Origin: JBBRTJ01 sp038244535
Lineage (GTDB): Bacteria > Actinomycetota > Acidimicrobiia > Acidimicrobiales > Ilumatobacteraceae
Length of the DNA stretch: 32,605 nucleotides
Direction of reading: 5' to 3'
Assembly (NCBI GenBank): GCA_038244535.1
Contig: JBBRTJ010000035.1
Span: 1-32,605 of the forward strand
Shown here: piece after piece, positions 31,194 through 32,605 of the stretch
How positions within the stretch are numbered: the first letter of the stretch is position 1
Layout of the letters: every line of letters starts with the position of its first letter
The notes under the pieces: generated by a model
What the model saw: only the letters and a program-made list of their open reading frames with translations
Told to the model about the DNA's origin: nothing
Database searches by the model: none
Made by a program: the position numbers and the translations under genes

Positions 31194-32135
31194 GTGCCAT
31201 CAATCGGTCTCGTCCTCGGCGCCGGCGGTCTCGCCGGTCACGCCTTCCACGCGGGCGTCCTGCGGGCGGTGGTCGAGCAGGGATGGGACCCACGCGACGC
31301 CGAGGTGATCGTCGGGACCTCAGCCGGATCCGGCGTGGCAGCCCTCCTACGGGCGGGGCTGAGCGCACCCGACCTCATGGCTCGACTCACCAAGTCACCG
31401 GTGTCGGCCGAGGGGGCGGCGCTGCTGAGCGGCATGCAGCCGGCCTCCGGCCTTCCCGCCGTCGACCCAGACCTCGGCACCACGATCCCCCGGCCGGCCA
31501 ACCTGGGCCTGCTGCTGCGGGGCATGGTCCAGCCGTGGCGCTTCCGCGCTGGCCACGTCGCCGCCGGCCTCATGCCGGAAGGCCGGCGCCCGACCACCGA
31601 GATCGGTGACCGGATGCGCCACCTCCACGGCGAGGACTGGCCGGACCAGCCGCTGTGGCTTTGCACCGTGCGGCTCGGCGACGGCAACCGGGTCGTCATC
31701 GGTCGTGACGAAGCGCCCGAACCCGACGTCGTCACGGCCGTCGAGGCCAGCTCGGCCATCCCTGGCTTCTTCGCCCCTGTCGTGATCGACGGCGAGCGCT
31801 ACGTCGACGGCGCTGTCCACTCGGCCACCAACGCCGACCTGCTGGCCGATCTCGGCCTCGACGTCGTCGTGGTGGTGTCACCGATGTCGGCCTGGAAGCC
31901 TGGCCGCGAGGTCAACACCCTCGCCCGCCAGTTCCACCACCGCGTGCTCGGGCGTGAGCTGACCACCATCCGCCGATCCGGCACGCGCGTCGTGGTGTTC
32001 GAACCAACCCCGGACGACGTCTCCGTCATCGGGCTCAACAGCATGGACCCGTCGAGGATGGCGAGCGTCGCTCAGCAGGCCTACGCCTCGGCCACGGCCC
32101 GTCTCGCCGCGTCCGGCCCGATGGTGACGGTCTGA
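31194..32135 (+). CDS. Patatin-like phospholipase
   Basis: This 313-residue serine lipid hydrolase of the patatin/RssA family has an oxyanion-hole motif GAGGLAG (9-15), a nucleophile elbow GTSAG (S43) and the catalytic aspartate D205 in the DGA motif (YVDGAVHSATN). The Ser-Asp dyad is complete. The protein has no signal peptide or membrane helix, so it should act on lipids from the cytoplasm. GTG 31194 is the start because the conserved strand SIGLVLGAGG begins at residue 3. It lies 74 bp after rsgA on the same strand and may share its transcript. The natural substrate is unknown. Confidence 0.9.
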   Translation: MPSIGLVLGAGGLAGHAFHAGVLRAVVEQGWDPRDAEVIVGTSAGSGVAALLRAGLSAPDLMARLTKSPVSAEGAALLSGMQPASGLPAVDPDLGTTIPRPANLGLLLRGMVQPWRFRAGHVAAGLMPEGRRPTTEIGDRMRHLHGEDWPDQPLWLCTVRLGDGNRVVIGRDEAPEPDVVTAVEASSAIPGFFAPVVIDGERYVDGAVHSATNADLLADLGLDVVVVVSPMSAWKPGREVNTLARQFHHRVLGRELTTIRRSGTRVVVFEPTPDDVSVIGLNSMDPSRMASVAQQAYASATARLAASGPMVTV

Positions 32136-32137
32136 TC

Positions 32138-32413
32138 GACGTCAGGGATCGAGGAGGTCTGGGGCTGGATCCGGCCAGCTCTGGCCGCTGACAGCCCCAG
32201 TTCGCCCGACGGCCCCATCAGTGCGCCACGACGTCAGGGTTCGAGGAGGACTGGGGCTGGATCCGGCCAGCTCTGGCCGCTGACAGCCCCAGTTCGCCCG
32301 ACGGCCCCATCAGTGCGCCACGACGTCAGCGATCGAGGAGGTCTGGGGCTGGATCCGGCCAGCTCTGGCCGCTGACAGCCCCAGTTCGCTCGACGGCCCC
32401 ATCAGTGCGCCAC
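32138..32413. repeat. Three tandem 92-bp repeats, each with a 42-nt palindrome
   Basis: Units begin at GACGTCAG at 32138, 32230 and 32322, and a fourth, short copy (about 22 bp from 32414) is the end of the VapC gene. Each unit contains CTGGGGCTG...CAGCCCCAG (9-bp outer stem) enclosing CGGCCAG-CT-CTGGCCG (7-bp inner stem), with hairpins at 32159-32200, 32251-32292 and 32343-32384. The array fills the gap between the convergent lipase and toxin genes and could act as a repeated bidirectional terminator; no T-run is present. Confidence 0.92.
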
Positions 32414-32417
32414 GACG

Positions 32418-32605
32418 TCAGGGTTCGAGGAGGTCGGTGACGTCGGGATGCAGGTCGGCCAGGCCTCGGTCGAGGGTGACGACGGAACCGCCGCGGCTGC
32501 GAGCGAGGTGGGCGATGTAGGCGTCGGTGACCTGGCGATGGCCGACGACGCCGCGGAGCGCGGCCTTCGTGAACGGCTGGTCGTCGGACCAGATGTCGTG
32601 GCGCC
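32418..32605 (-). CDS. VapC-type PIN-domain toxin, C-terminal fragment
   Basis: An open frame enters from the right edge and ends at TGA 32418-32420, giving 62 residues. The sequence VTDAYIAHLARSRGGSVVTLDRGLA is the typical C-terminal part of PIN-domain ribonucleases, with the conserved TDA and TLD acidic residues of the metal site. Such proteins cut tRNA or other RNA and are normally paired with a VapB antitoxin, which would lie beyond the right edge. The last codons are copied in each upstream 92-bp repeat. The product is otherwise normal as far as seen. Confidence 0.85.
   Translation of the reverse strand, partial: RHDIWSDDQPFTKAALRGVVGHRQVTDAYIAHLARSRGGSVVTLDRGLADLHPDVTDLLEP

Overview
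The window is high-GC, densely packed DNA from a free-living actinobacterium. The signs are GTG starts, TAnnnT -10 boxes only 6-8 nt from start codons (leaderless transcripts), an lhr-nei gene pair, a PPOX/F420-type flavoprotein, a HelD-type RNA polymerase ATPase and a DUF3052-like gene. The Thermus/Rickettsia-type isocitrate dehydrogenase and the oxygenase-rich catabolic genes would fit a deep-branching class such as Acidimicrobiia. That placement is inference only. There are no rRNA or tRNA genes, phage genes, insertion sequences or CRISPR arrays.

Layout: (1) 1-5925: the start of an unknown gene on the minus strand, then a plus-strand oxidative catabolism block with a nitroreductase, a Baeyer-Villiger monooxygenase, a Rieske oxygenase alpha subunit and an HsaA-like flavin monooxygenase translationally coupled to it. 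(2) 5945-13244: a very large zinc-ribbon/adenylate-cyclase/ATPase/TPR signalling protein, divergent from an ABC ATPase, its ten-helix FtsX-type permease and a small PPOX protein. (3) 13254-16870: a winged-helix regulator divergent from a small unknown gene and icd. A near-consensus promoter here carries a perfect 9+9 palindrome. The icd frame is cut by one in-frame TAG, with the whole C-terminal domain still open after it. A PurK-like protein and a DUF3052-like protein follow. (4) 16937-24952, minus strand: a GNAT protein with six 16-residue repeats, a metallo-beta-lactamase-fold hydrolase with five 40-bp repeats upstream, and the lhr-nei DNA repair operon with a 9-bp repeat in nei. (5) 25020-27515: a cupredoxin lipoprotein divergent from a DtxR-type metalloregulator, a bfd-bfr iron storage operon, and a second nitroreductase. 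(6) 27763-32605: a HelD-like ATPase divergent from rsgA, a patatin-like lipase, three 92-bp repeats each with a 42-nt palindrome, and the end of a VapC-type toxin gene.

The most unusual features are the TAG inside icd with its local regulator and operator, the density of tandem repeats (9, 40, 48 and 92 bp units), and a 47-bp hairpin element present twice in opposite orientation with an identical loop. I see no clearly new multi-gene system. The best candidates for something undescribed are the regulated, stop-interrupted icd locus and the 40-bp repeat array that appears to supply promoter elements.
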